Shown in pieces: positions 11,267 through 19,369 of a stretch of DNA of 49,060 bases; position 1 is the stretch's first letter, and each line of letters starts with the position of its first letter. The position numbers and the translations under genes were made by a program. Source of the stretch: Planctomycetota bacterium (GTDB taxonomy: Bacteria > Planctomycetota > UBA1135 > GCA-002748355); assembly GCA_011321845.1 (NCBI GenBank), contig DROQ01000254.1, positions 1 through 49,060 of the forward strand. The letters run 5' to 3'. The notes below the pieces were generated by a model, which did no database searches, was not told where the DNA came from, and saw only the letters and a program-made list of their open reading frames with translations.

Positions 11267-12679
11267 CTAGCGGAGGCCCAGGCTCTTGAGCCGTTCATGG
11301 AGATTGGTCCGGCGGATTCCTACCCGTCGGGCCGTCGCCGAGACGTTCCAGTTTTCCTCCTCCAGTTTCCGCCTGAGGAATTCCCGCTCGACCGACTCCC
11401 GGAATTTCCTCAGGTCGTCCATCGCCAGGAAGTGTCCCCAGAGGTCCTCCGCGCTGTTGGAGTTCCGGGACGGAGCTGCCTCGGCCCCTCGGTTCCCCGA
11501 GCCCCGATGAAGTCGCTCGAGATCCTCAGCGCGGATGGTTTCCTCCGCAGCGAGAAGGGCGGCTGCCTCCAACAGGCTGGCCAGCTGCCGGACATTGCCC
11601 GGCCAGCTCTGCTCCTTTAACCAGTCTTGGGCCTCCTTGGAGAGCTTTCCCCTGGGGGAGCTTTTCTTGAGGAGTTCCTTGGCGAGAAGAGGGATGTCCT
11701 GGCGGCGTTCCCGGAGGGCGGGGACATGGATCTCGACTCCTCGAATGCGGTAGTAGAGATCCTCGCGAAAGGCGTCGGAGGCGACCTCTTCTTCGAGATT
11801 CCTGTTGGTGGCAGCCAGAATCCGGCAATGGACAGGGTATTCGGCGCTTCCCCCGACCGCCCGCGCCCTCCGCTCCTGAAGGACCCGGAGGAGGGAGGAT
11901 TGAAGGGTTTTGGGCATCTCGCCGATCTCGTCGAGGAGGAGGGTGCCCTGGCCTGCTTCGCGAAAAAGGCCTTTGCGAGCCTGGGTCGCCCCGGTGAAAG
12001 CTCCCGCCTCGTGCCCGAAGAATTCGGCCTCGAGGAGGTTTTCGGGGATCGCCGCGCAGTTGACTGCGAGGAAGGGGGCGCTGCTCCGGGGCGAAAGGAG
12101 GTGGAGGTTGCGGGCGACGAGTTCCTTGCCGGTCCCGTTCTCTCCGGTGATGAGGACGGGAAGCTGGGAAGAGGCGACCTTTTGGATCATCTCCTTCATC
12201 TCCAGGATGGAGGGGGAGTGTCCGAGGATCTCGAAGCGGCCGAGGGCTTGCTGTTTGAGCACGAGGTTTTCCTGCCGGAGAACCTTGCGCTCCCGGGCGA
12301 GGCCCACCGTGGTGAGGAGGCGGTCGAGGCCTACCGGCTTTTCGAGGAAGTCGGTGGCTCCGCTCTGCATGGCTTGGACGGCGCTCTGCACCCGTGTTTC
12401 GGCTGTGACCACGATGACCTCCGCATCGGGATGCTGCTCCCGGATCTTGGGGATGAGGTCCAGGCCCGAGCCGTCCGGCAGTCCCAGGTCCAGGAGGACC
12501 AGATCCGGGGGGAAAACCTCCAAGAGGTCCTCGGCCTCGCTCAAGGTGGCCGCCCCGCGGGTCCTGCAATGTTCTCCCTCGAGGATGGATTCGAAGGTGC
12601 TGCGGATGTCCGCTTCATCTTCGACGATGAGAACGAGGAAGGGCGTTTCCTCGGCACCCCTTTGCCTGTTTCCGGTCAT
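11267..12679 (-). CDS. Sigma-54-dependent NtrC-family response regulator
   Basis: 470 residues in three domains. A receiver (about 15-130) has acidic residues VEDEAD, phospho-acceptor Asp in PDLVLLDLGLPDG, and Lys in DFLEKPVG. The AAA+ domain (about 150-385) has Walker A GENGTGKE, the sigma-54 contact loop GHEAGAFTGA, Walker B GTLLLDEIGEM and the arginine finger region. The C-terminal Fis-type helix-turn-helix has NVSATARRVGIRRTNLHERL. It activates transcription from -24/-12 promoters after phosphorylation. No histidine kinase is adjacent, so its signal is unknown. The ATG has no Shine-Dalgarno but has TAGAAT six bases upstream. It diverges from anmK across only 21 bases. Confidence 0.93.
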   Translation of the reverse strand: MTGNRQRGAEETPFLVLIVEDEADIRSTFESILEGEHCRTRGAATLSEAEDLLEVFPPDLVLLDLGLPDGSGLDLIPKIREQHPDAEVIVVTAETRVQSAVQAMQSGATDFLEKPVGLDRLLTTVGLARERKVLRQENLVLKQQALGRFEILGHSPSILEMKEMIQKVASSQLPVLITGENGTGKELVARNLHLLSPRSSAPFLAVNCAAIPENLLEAEFFGHEAGAFTGATQARKGLFREAGQGTLLLDEIGEMPKTLQSSLLRVLQERRARAVGGSAEYPVHCRILAATNRNLEEEVASDAFREDLYYRIRGVEIHVPALRERRQDIPLLAKELLKKSSPRGKLSKEAQDWLKEQSWPGNVRQLASLLEAAALLAAEETIRAEDLERLHRGSGNRGAEAAPSRNSNSAEDLWGHFLAMDDLRKFRESVEREFLRRKLEEENWNVSATARRVGIRRTNLHERLKSLGLR

Positions 12680-12685
12680 CCTGCC

Positions 12686-12695
12686 ATTCTATCCC
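12686..12695. promoter_or_regulatory. Overlapping face-to-face -10-like elements between divergent genes
   Basis: The ten bases attctatccc read TAGAAT on the minus strand, six bases before the ATG of the response regulator. On the plus strand they contain TATCCC, five bases before the ATG of anmK. With only 21 bases between the starts, both messages would be leaderless or nearly so, and the two promoters would exclude each other. Confidence 0.4.
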
Positions 12696-12700
12696 TCTTG

Positions 12701-13879
12701 ATGAAGCGATTCGAAGCATGGAACGAGGGGTGGAAGGGAAAGGCTCTTGTGGTCCTGGGGATGATGTCCGGGACCTCGGCCGATGGGGTGGACGGGGCCG
12801 TCCTCCGCTTCGAGGAGGGGAAGGCCCCGGAGTTCCTCCTGGGGATGAGCCGGGCCTATCCTCAGGAACTGAGGAAAGCTCTGCTCCAGGCTCCCGAGAT
12901 CCCTCTTCCCGAGCTGGCTTCTCTGCACAGAAGAGTGGGGGAGATCTTTGGGGAGATGGCTGAGGCCTGCCTGGCCCGGGCTCGTGAGGAGGGAGTCCGA
13001 GTCGGCCTGGTGGCCTCCCATGGGCAGACGGTCTTCCATCATTCCGGGGAAGGACCTCGGGTCTCTCTCCAGATCGGGGAGGCGGACCTGATCGCAAGGA
13101 GGTCCGGCCTGCCCGTTGTCTTCGATTTTCGGGCAGCCGACATCGCGGCAGGGGGAGAAGGCGCCCCCCTGGTCCCGGCCGGCGATCTGGACCTCTTTGG
13201 CCGGGCCGAGCGCCCCCTCGCCATCCTCAACCTGGGGGGAATCGCCAATCTCACCCTCCTGGGGCCGAGCGGGGACGAGTGCATGGCCTGGGATGTGGGC
13301 CCCGCCAACTGCCTTTCGGACGCCTTGTGCCGCAGGGAGGAGCCCCATGGCCCCGGCTACGACCGGGACGGACGCCTGGCCCTCACCGGCAGGGTCCAAC
13401 CGAGGCTGCTCGAGCGGCTCATAGGACACCCATTCTTCCGCCGGTCTCCCCCCAAAAGCACGGGTCGGGAGAGCTTTGGGCTGAGGTTTTTGGATGAGGC
13501 ACTCGCCCTGTTTCCTCCTTTCCCTGTGGCGGACATCCTCGCTACCCTTGCCGCCCTGGTGGGGCGGAGCGTGGCCTCCGATTTGGACGGCCTTCCCGAA
13601 GCCTGGCGCCCTCGCCGAATCCTGGTCGCCGGGGGTGGGCTCCGAAACCAGGCCATGATGAAAGCGCTCCGGGACTCTCTCGCCCCAAGAGAGGTCGAAA
13701 GCTGTGAAGTCCTGGGAATCGCCCCCCAGTTTCGCGAGGCGGCCTGCTTTGCCGCCCTGGGGCGACGGGCTCTCCTGAATCTCCCAGGGAGTTTCCCATC
13801 CACGACGGGGGTTGAAGCTCCGACGGTTCTTGGAAAATGGGCTTTTCCCGGCCTTCCCGGGGGTGGGAAGCCGGAATAA
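12701..13879 (+). CDS. anmK: Anhydro-N-acetylmuramic acid kinase
   Basis: Phosphorylates and opens 1,6-anhydro-MurNAc, released by lytic transglycosylases, to MurNAc-6-phosphate for cell-wall recycling. Motifs in order: GMMSGTSADGVDGAVL near residue 20, ASHGQTVFHH, LQIGEADLIARRSGLPVVFD, ILNLGGIANLTLL, WDVGPANCLSDALCR (commonly DTGPGN), and the nucleotide-site LVAGGGLRNQAMMKAL. 392 residues, normal for the family. The chosen ATG has no Shine-Dalgarno, and no better start leaves the first motif intact. It is separated by several genes from nagZ and the symporter, which probably serve the same recycling pathway. Confidence 0.9.
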   Translation: MKRFEAWNEGWKGKALVVLGMMSGTSADGVDGAVLRFEEGKAPEFLLGMSRAYPQELRKALLQAPEIPLPELASLHRRVGEIFGEMAEACLARAREEGVRVGLVASHGQTVFHHSGEGPRVSLQIGEADLIARRSGLPVVFDFRAADIAAGGEGAPLVPAGDLDLFGRAERPLAILNLGGIANLTLLGPSGDECMAWDVGPANCLSDALCRREEPHGPGYDRDGRLALTGRVQPRLLERLIGHPFFRRSPPKSTGRESFGLRFLDEALALFPPFPVADILATLAALVGRSVASDLDGLPEAWRPRRILVAGGGLRNQAMMKALRDSLAPREVESCEVLGIAPQFREAACFAALGRRALLNLPGSFPSTTGVEAPTVLGKWAFPGLPGGGKPE

Positions 13880-14289
13880 CCGACCTCTGGCGGCCCAAAA
13901 GGCCCATGCCTGGGAGGAATCGAGCCTTGGGAGGGAAGCTCCTGGTTCGCTCCCTGGTGAAAGGGAGGGGATCCGGGGACAATCTTTTCGGCTTCTTTTG
14001 TCGCCAAGGCCTGGAATGGGGTAGTCTTCTTCGCCTAGGGAATCGATGAGCGTTTTCTGGAAACTCCTTTGGAGGGTCCAGAGCACTCCTTGACCTCCGG
14101 CGAAGCCGATCTAGACTAGGGCCTTCCATTTTTTGTTTGGTTCAGCCCCCAAATCCTGAATGGGAACTACTTTGGGAAGTCCAGTAACGCTTCGACGGCG
14201 GGGTTTCCTGGGTAATGATGCCCTAAACTCGACATTTTCATCCCGGTTCCCCCGGGGTAACCACAGCCCGATGTAGGAGGCCGGTTCAC
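13880..14289. other. Intergenic region upstream of the HEAT-repeat gene
   Basis: I see no gene in these 410 bases. They contain one plausible promoter (14090-14117) and the leader of the next gene, with TAGGAGG nine bases before its ATG. No intrinsic terminator for anmK is evident. Confidence 0.5.
14090..14117 (+). promoter_or_regulatory. Predicted sigma70-type promoter of the HEAT-repeat gene
   Basis: TTGACC (14090-14095) and TAGACT (14112-14117) are separated by 16 bases. This would give a leader of about 165 bases ending in a good Shine-Dalgarno. Confidence 0.35.
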
Positions 14290-16470
14290 ATGGTCCACGG
14301 TTTCGGTCGCAGCCTGTTCGCACTTTCCGCCGCTGCTCTCTTTGGTGTTTCTTCGGTCCATGCGCAAGACGCGCAAGACACGTTCAAGGAAGGAGTTCGA
14401 CTCCTCAGGCTTGGAAAAGAGGACGCTGCCCTCAAAAAGTTCCAAGCTGCCTTGTCCGCCGATCCATCCAACGAGGACGCATACAACCTCTGGAAGGACC
14501 TGGACTACTCCGTCTGGGCCCAGATGATGGCCAAGAAAGGCGAGTTCGCAAAAATCGCGAGGCATTTCCTCTCTTTGGCGACAGTCGAGCGCAAGGCCCG
14601 CTCGGCCGACCCCGAGCGGATCAAGCCTCTGGTCGAAAAGGCCCTTTCGAATGACTACGAAGTCCGTAGAGACGCCCTGGTCAAGCTCGCCACCGAGCAT
14701 GGCGAGTTCGCCGTTCCCTATTTTGTGGACGCCTTGGCGAACGCGGACAACGAGAGCCAGCAGGTCTTCGCGGTCTCGGCTCTGGAGCAGATCGGTCGCC
14801 CGGCGACCCTTCCGACTCTCGCTCTTCTCAAGAGCGACAACCGGACGCTGCGCCTGAACGCCACCGCCGCCCTGCTCTATATCAAAGACCAGCGAGCCCT
14901 TCCCGCGCTCAAGCTCCTCTCCGAGCGGGACAAGGACGCGGGAGTGCGTGAGGTCGCCACCAAGGCTGTCGCCAAGATTGGTGGGAACCGGGTCCCCTCG
15001 AGCCTCGCTCTGTTCCTCGACCACTCCCACCGCTATCTCAACGGGGATCCCCTCCTGATCCAGGACGGTGACGTCAGCCCCGTCCTCTGGACGTGGACCG
15101 GTGGAGCCCTCAAGTCCCGGCCTGTTCCCCACCAGCTCTTTGGATTGGAGTTGGCCAAGGGCGCCGCTTATGGAGCCTTGGATGTCGATCCGGCGAACTT
15201 CGAAGGCATGGTCGCCCTCTCCCGCGCCTACATCGCTGAAAAGACGGTCACCGAGAACACCCTGGCCCGGAATCCCGAGGATGAAGGATTGAAGGCTGCC
15301 AAGGCGGCGATCGACGAGATGGGGATCAATGTCCTCGCAAGCGGGACCAGGGTCATGCGCAAAGCCGCCCAGCAAAACATCGAAGAAGGGATGATTCCCG
15401 CCGCGGTCGTCGCCCTCCGCTCCCTGGCGACTCTGGAGGATCCGAAGCACCTCGAAGGTTCGCCTCTTCTTTCCGCGCTGAAGAGCCCCGACAAGCGCCT
15501 TCGTTATGCCGCGGCTCTGACCCTCTCGGGGATGAAGGACGCGACCATGGCCGCCCCCCTCAAGGACCTCGTGGTCGCCAACCTGAGCCAGGCGGTCCTG
15601 GAGCAGGCCGTTCGCGTGGTCAAAGTCATCGACCCCAGCGCGGATAACCGCAAGATCGCGATGGAAGCGAGCAGCAAGAGCGGCGGGGTGATCGTTGACG
15701 CCTCGGCCAAGAGCACCAGCGGTGCCCTTGCCGATCTCGTCAACTATCCCAACGTGGATGTGATCGTGATCAACGAAGACCTTGATGACCTGACCCCCCT
15801 GAGTGTCATCAAATACGTGCAGAGCAACAACGCTCTCTCCGGCGCCAAGATCATCCTGGTCTCCAAGGATGTTGCCAAGGCCAGGGAGACCTACGGTGAC
15901 AAGGTGCATGCCTATATCAAAGGCCCCTTGACCGGTGAAGCTCTCAAGAACCGAGTGGACGAGGTCCTCAAGGGCATGCCCCTCGACGAGAACCGTGCCC
16001 GGGCTTCGGAATATGCGATCTCCGCGGCCAAGGCCCTGGCCGAGCTGGACACGGACAACTACTCCCTGAGCGCCGCCACCAAGCAGCTCCTCGCAGCGGC
16101 CCGTCGTGACGCCAAGGTCGCGGTTCCCGCCCTCGAGGCCCTCGGCCGGGCCGCGGGTGGCGAAGCCCTCTCCGAGCTGACCCGGATCCTGGTGAGCCGC
16201 AAGGCCCAAGCCTCGGTCTGCAGGGCTGCGGCCAGGGCCCTCGGCCAAGTCATGGAGCGGGCCAAGGCGGCTCCCAAGGAGGCCGTCGAAGCGCTGATCT
16301 CCATCGCGACCGACCGCTCTCTGGATGTCAAAGTGCGCGGGGCCGCTGTCGCCGCCCTCGGGCGTGCCCCCCTCGTCCCCGGCGAAAGGACCAAACTCCT
16401 TCGCGCGCTCAGGGTCGATCCCTCCCCCGCGAAGGGAGAGGATGGGGACTCGGAGGAAGACGAGGGCTGA
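14290..16470 (+). CDS. Exported TPR/HEAT-repeat protein with a degenerate receiver-like domain
   Basis: 726 residues. A signal peptide (residues 1-25, ending VSSVHA-QDAQ) is followed by a TPR-like segment (KEGVRLLRLGKEDAALKKFQ) and HEAT repeats from about 105 to 225 (DYEVRRDALVKLA, QQVFAVSALEQIGRPA, LRLNATAALLYIKD). More HEAT units are at 380-455 and at 590-710. Residues about 460-562 look like a CheY-type receiver (GVIVDAS, VDVIVINEDLDDLTPLSVIK, AKIILVSKD, AYIKGPLTGEALKNRV), but the phospho-acceptor Asp position is Asn, so it is probably not phosphorylated. HEAT arrays bind proteins; the partner is unknown. The C-terminus is acidic. A clear terminator follows. Confidence 0.85.
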   Translation: MVHGFGRSLFALSAAALFGVSSVHAQDAQDTFKEGVRLLRLGKEDAALKKFQAALSADPSNEDAYNLWKDLDYSVWAQMMAKKGEFAKIARHFLSLATVERKARSADPERIKPLVEKALSNDYEVRRDALVKLATEHGEFAVPYFVDALANADNESQQVFAVSALEQIGRPATLPTLALLKSDNRTLRLNATAALLYIKDQRALPALKLLSERDKDAGVREVATKAVAKIGGNRVPSSLALFLDHSHRYLNGDPLLIQDGDVSPVLWTWTGGALKSRPVPHQLFGLELAKGAAYGALDVDPANFEGMVALSRAYIAEKTVTENTLARNPEDEGLKAAKAAIDEMGINVLASGTRVMRKAAQQNIEEGMIPAAVVALRSLATLEDPKHLEGSPLLSALKSPDKRLRYAAALTLSGMKDATMAAPLKDLVVANLSQAVLEQAVRVVKVIDPSADNRKIAMEASSKSGGVIVDASAKSTSGALADLVNYPNVDVIVINEDLDDLTPLSVIKYVQSNNALSGAKIILVSKDVAKARETYGDKVHAYIKGPLTGEALKNRVDEVLKGMPLDENRARASEYAISAAKALAELDTDNYSLSAATKQLLAAARRDAKVAVPALEALGRAAGGEALSELTRILVSRKAQASVCRAAARALGQVMERAKAAPKEAVEALISIATDRSLDVKVRGAAVAALGRAPLVPGERTKLLRALRVDPSPAKGEDGDSEEDEG

Positions 16471-16489
16471 GCCGAGGCGGCTCGAGCCG

Positions 16490-16525
16490 AAAAAGCCAGG
16501 TGGCACCAGCCTCCTGGCTTTTTTT
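16490..16525 (+). terminator. Intrinsic terminator
   Basis: The stem aaaaagccagg (16490-16500) pairs with cctggcttttt (16513-16523) around a 12-base loop and continues into a T run, 20 bases after the HEAT gene stops. Confidence 0.88.
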
Positions 16526-16547
16526 CCTGGTTTTTGGGGGGCAGTCG

Positions 16548-16575
16548 TTGAGGGGGTGGGGGGATGGGTTAGCCT
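16548..16575 (+). promoter_or_regulatory. Predicted promoter giving a leaderless dihydroorotase message
   Basis: TTGAGG (16548-16553) and TAGCCT (16570-16575) are separated by 16 bases. The -10 ends seven bases before the ATG at 16583, which has no Shine-Dalgarno. Confidence 0.45.
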
Positions 16576-16582
16576 TGGGTTC

Positions 16583-17920
16583 ATGAAGAAGAACGCTGAG
16601 TGGATCCTCCGGGGGGGACGGGTGGTAAGGCCGGAGGGTGTGGGCCGGGCGGACCTCTGGATCAAAGAGGGTAAGATCCGAGCGCTGGGTGAGAATTTGG
16701 AGCCTGAGGAGGGACTTTTGGAGGTCTCGGCGGAGGGCATGCTGGTGTTTCCCGGCCTCGTCGATCCCCAAGTCCACTTCCGGGAACCCGGGCTCGAATG
16801 GAAGGAGGATCTCGCCAGTGGCTCTCTCGCGGCGGTGGCGGGGGGAGTGACTTCCTTCATGGAAATGCCCAATACCAAGCCGCCCACAACCGACCCCAAA
16901 GCTCTGCAGGACAAATTGGAGCGCGCCGCGGGGCGCTGTTACGCCGACCACGCATTCTTTCTGGGGGCAACGCGGAAAAACGCCGAGCGGCTGGGGGAAT
17001 GGGAGCAGGCCCCCGGCTGCGCCGGCGTCAAAGTATTCATGGGATCTTCGACGGGCAACCTCCTTGTCGAGGATGACGAAACTCTGGAGAGGGTCCTTCG
17101 CTCCGGAAAACGGCGGGTTGCGGTCCACAGCGAGGACGAGCCACGCCTCAAGCAGCGTTACGCCGAAGTCGAACCGGGGAGCCCCCATCGCATTCATCCC
17201 AGGGTGCGGGACGTTGAAGCCGCCCTCAAAGCCACCAGGAGGCTGCTGAATCTCGTCGAAAGAACAGGCCGCAAGGTCCACCTCCTCCATGTCAGTACTG
17301 CCGAGGAGTGCGATCTTCTCCGGGAGCGGGATCTGGGAGACCTGGTCACCGCGGAGGTGACACCCAACCATCTCTTCCTCCAGGCTCCCGCCTGTTACGA
17401 GGACTGGGCGAGCCTCGTCCAGATGAACCCTCCCATCCGTGAACGCCGCCACCTCGAGGCCCTTCGCCAGGCCCTGGTCGATGGTGTCATCTCTTGCATC
17501 GGTTCCGACCACGCGCCCCACCTCTTGGAGGAAAAGAAGAAACCCTATCCCCTTTGTCCCTCGGGGATCCCCGGGGTCCAGACCATCCTCCCCCTGATGC
17601 TCATGGCCGTGCGCGAAGGCTGGCTGGATTACCCCAAGATCGCCGAGATCACCTCGGGAGCCCCTGCACGCGTCTATGGTCTCAAGTCAAAGGGGACCCT
17701 CGCCCCAGGCATGGACGCGGATTTCGTTCTGGTCGACCCCGGTTTCATCCAACCGCTCCCTCTTTCCTGGCTCCGCTCCCGGGCCGGCTACAGCCCCTAC
17801 GTAGGAATGCTGACCCATGGATTCCCGGTCCAAACCTACTTGCGAGGAAACATGGTCTTTGATCTGCATCAAGGCCCTAAATCCGCTTCTGGAATTCCCC
17901 TTTCGTATGGCTTTCAGTGA
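16583..17920 (+). CDS. pyrC: Dihydroorotase
   Basis: Zinc amidohydrolase that interconverts carbamoyl-aspartate and dihydroorotate in pyrimidine synthesis. Motifs: GLVDPQVHFREPG (first metal His pair), GGVTSFMEMPNTKPPTTD, GVKVFMGSSTGNLLV (carbamylated Lys candidate), HSEDEPRLK, HLLHVSTAEE, EVTPNHLFL, MNPPIRE and ISCIGSDHAPH (catalytic Asp). 445 residues. The VDPQVHFREPG and VFMGSSTGNLLV pattern is that of the Bacteroidetes-like dihydroorotase branch. Allantoinase is the main alternative, but the motif set fits dihydroorotase better. The frame is open far upstream into the HEAT gene, but the ATG at 16583, after the terminator, gives the family-length start. Confidence 0.9.
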   Translation: MKKNAEWILRGGRVVRPEGVGRADLWIKEGKIRALGENLEPEEGLLEVSAEGMLVFPGLVDPQVHFREPGLEWKEDLASGSLAAVAGGVTSFMEMPNTKPPTTDPKALQDKLERAAGRCYADHAFFLGATRKNAERLGEWEQAPGCAGVKVFMGSSTGNLLVEDDETLERVLRSGKRRVAVHSEDEPRLKQRYAEVEPGSPHRIHPRVRDVEAALKATRRLLNLVERTGRKVHLLHVSTAEECDLLRERDLGDLVTAEVTPNHLFLQAPACYEDWASLVQMNPPIRERRHLEALRQALVDGVISCIGSDHAPHLLEEKKKPYPLCPSGIPGVQTILPLMLMAVREGWLDYPKIAEITSGAPARVYGLKSKGTLAPGMDADFVLVDPGFIQPLPLSWLRSRAGYSPYVGMLTHGFPVQTYLRGNMVFDLHQGPKSASGIPLSYGFQ

Positions 17921-17979
17921 AGGGCACCCTTTCTTCTCCTTGGGCTCGCTTCTTCTCCAACTCCTTAAAAAGGAAAACG

Positions 17980-19269
17980 ATGCTCCGACCTGTCTCTCCT
18001 TATCTCGCTCTGTTCCTCTCTTTCTTCCTCTTGGCCCATGAGAGGATGAAGGCACAAAACCCCAACCTCCAAACGTACTACGCTGCCCTGGAGAAACCTT
18101 TTTATGACGTGGAAGCCTGCCGAAGCCTGGACAGAGCTGTCTGGGCATATGGATGGAATCTGGGACTGCTCACCGCGCTCACCTGCAGCAACGCGAAAGA
18201 TTCCTTGATTCGCTCCCAGACGCAAAAGGTTCGTCAATTGGAGCGAGGCGCGGGGGTCTCCACTCCCCAGTTGTTCCGCTGGAAGGGAAAAAAAGTGGCA
18301 ACCTATGCCACGGCGGTCATCTATTTCTCCAGGGGGCCTGGTTTCAACCTCGGGAGAGAAATCACAAAGAAGAACGGATATCGGGCTGGTGGACTCTTTG
18401 AGCTCGCGATCAAAAGCGGTCTCCTCATGGTCCTTTATTCGAAAAAGAGTGTGGGCGGCAATACCCATCTATTCAACGCGATTCAAAGATCGGCTTCGGT
18501 CGCAGGGATTCCCCGCCGCCTTCTCGCCCCCCTCGAAAAATGTTTGAAGGAGGGGGCCCCCTATAACGAGACCAAAAATACCCTTTTCTCTTTCGGTGCC
18601 GATGTGCGGGACTTTTTGAGGGGGAAGGAGACGAGGCTCCGTCCTGTGGCAAAAACCAAGCAGAAATTCCCCGCGATGGTCCGTGATTTGACAACTCCCT
18701 ATCTCAAGACCTATCCCCAGGCCAAGGACCCGAAAGGGAAGGCTGCCTATCGATTCCGGGCGTCCATGTTCAAATTCGGGATCGATCTTAGCCTTGTGAG
18801 CTTCGGCCTCGCCGAGGGCAAAGAGGTCTCGACTCAGTTGAAACGACTCAAGGCCGTCAGCAAGATCTTCGGTGTCCCCTTCCCTCCTTTTGTGGGGACC
18901 TTGGGCAAACCCTTTGACGATCCGAAGCAGGGGAAGAAGTTGCAGCGCACCCTGGGGGCGACCACCTTTCTCCTCAAGGGGGGAGGCCCCCAACTCATTC
19001 GGGCAATGGGGGACAAGAAGGGCCTGGGCCATGCCGCGGCCGCTGTAGAGTTGGGGGTGAAGTCCTTTCTCGTGAGCCGGTACCAGAACATCTTCGCGAA
19101 GCACACGGCTCCCTTGGACCAGGAATTCGAGCGATTGGGAAAGGAGTTGCGTCTTCCCGCAAGAACCATCGTTCAATTCCAGAACATCTATCGGGAACAG
19201 GATGCCACCAAGAGGGCTGGGATTGTGATCGGGCTCATAGCCAAGCTGAAGCAAATGGGCACAAAATAA
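17980..19269 (+). CDS. Secreted protein of unknown function
   Basis: 429 residues starting MLRPVSPYLALFLSFFLLAH with a signal peptide ending near AQ (residue 24). AAAAAGGAAAA precedes the ATG, so the longer in-frame extension is not used. The mature protein is basic and mixed alpha-helical, with conserved-looking blocks GGLFELAIKSGLLMVLYSKK, TRLRPVAKTKQKFPAMVRDL and GHAAAAVELGVKSFLVSRYQ. I recognise no domain. It follows pyrC by 59 bases but is probably functionally separate. Confidence 0.8.
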   Translation: MLRPVSPYLALFLSFFLLAHERMKAQNPNLQTYYAALEKPFYDVEACRSLDRAVWAYGWNLGLLTALTCSNAKDSLIRSQTQKVRQLERGAGVSTPQLFRWKGKKVATYATAVIYFSRGPGFNLGREITKKNGYRAGGLFELAIKSGLLMVLYSKKSVGGNTHLFNAIQRSASVAGIPRRLLAPLEKCLKEGAPYNETKNTLFSFGADVRDFLRGKETRLRPVAKTKQKFPAMVRDLTTPYLKTYPQAKDPKGKAAYRFRASMFKFGIDLSLVSFGLAEGKEVSTQLKRLKAVSKIFGVPFPPFVGTLGKPFDDPKQGKKLQRTLGATTFLLKGGGPQLIRAMGDKKGLGHAAAAVELGVKSFLVSRYQNIFAKHTAPLDQEFERLGKELRLPARTIVQFQNIYREQDATKRAGIVIGLIAKLKQMGTK

Positions 19270-19270
19270 G

Positions 19271-19289
19271 CCTCCAAGAGAATTGGAGG
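19271..19289 (+). terminator. Small hairpin after the secreted gene (weak terminator candidate)
   Basis: The stem cctccaa/ttggagg with a five-base loop begins right after the stop codon. It has no T run, so its role as a terminator is uncertain. Confidence 0.3.
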
Positions 19290-19333
19290 GAGGTGCGGCC
19301 CTGGCTCCCGCAAGAAGAGGAGGGTTGGGATGG

Positions 19334-19363
19334 TTCGAATTCTTGGATCTTTGGGGCTAGGAT
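19334..19363 (+). promoter_or_regulatory. Predicted promoter of the symporter operon
   Basis: TAGGAT (19358-19363) lies six bases before the ATG at 19370, which has no Shine-Dalgarno. TTCGAA (19334-19339) is 18 bases upstream of it, a poor -35 match. Confidence 0.4.
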
Positions 19364-19369
19364 CCCCCC

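Noticed and set aside
11627-12690. N-terminal extension of anmK by more than 350 codons
   Set aside because: That part is antisense to the sigma-54 regulator; the kinase family starts just before the GMMSGTSADG motif.
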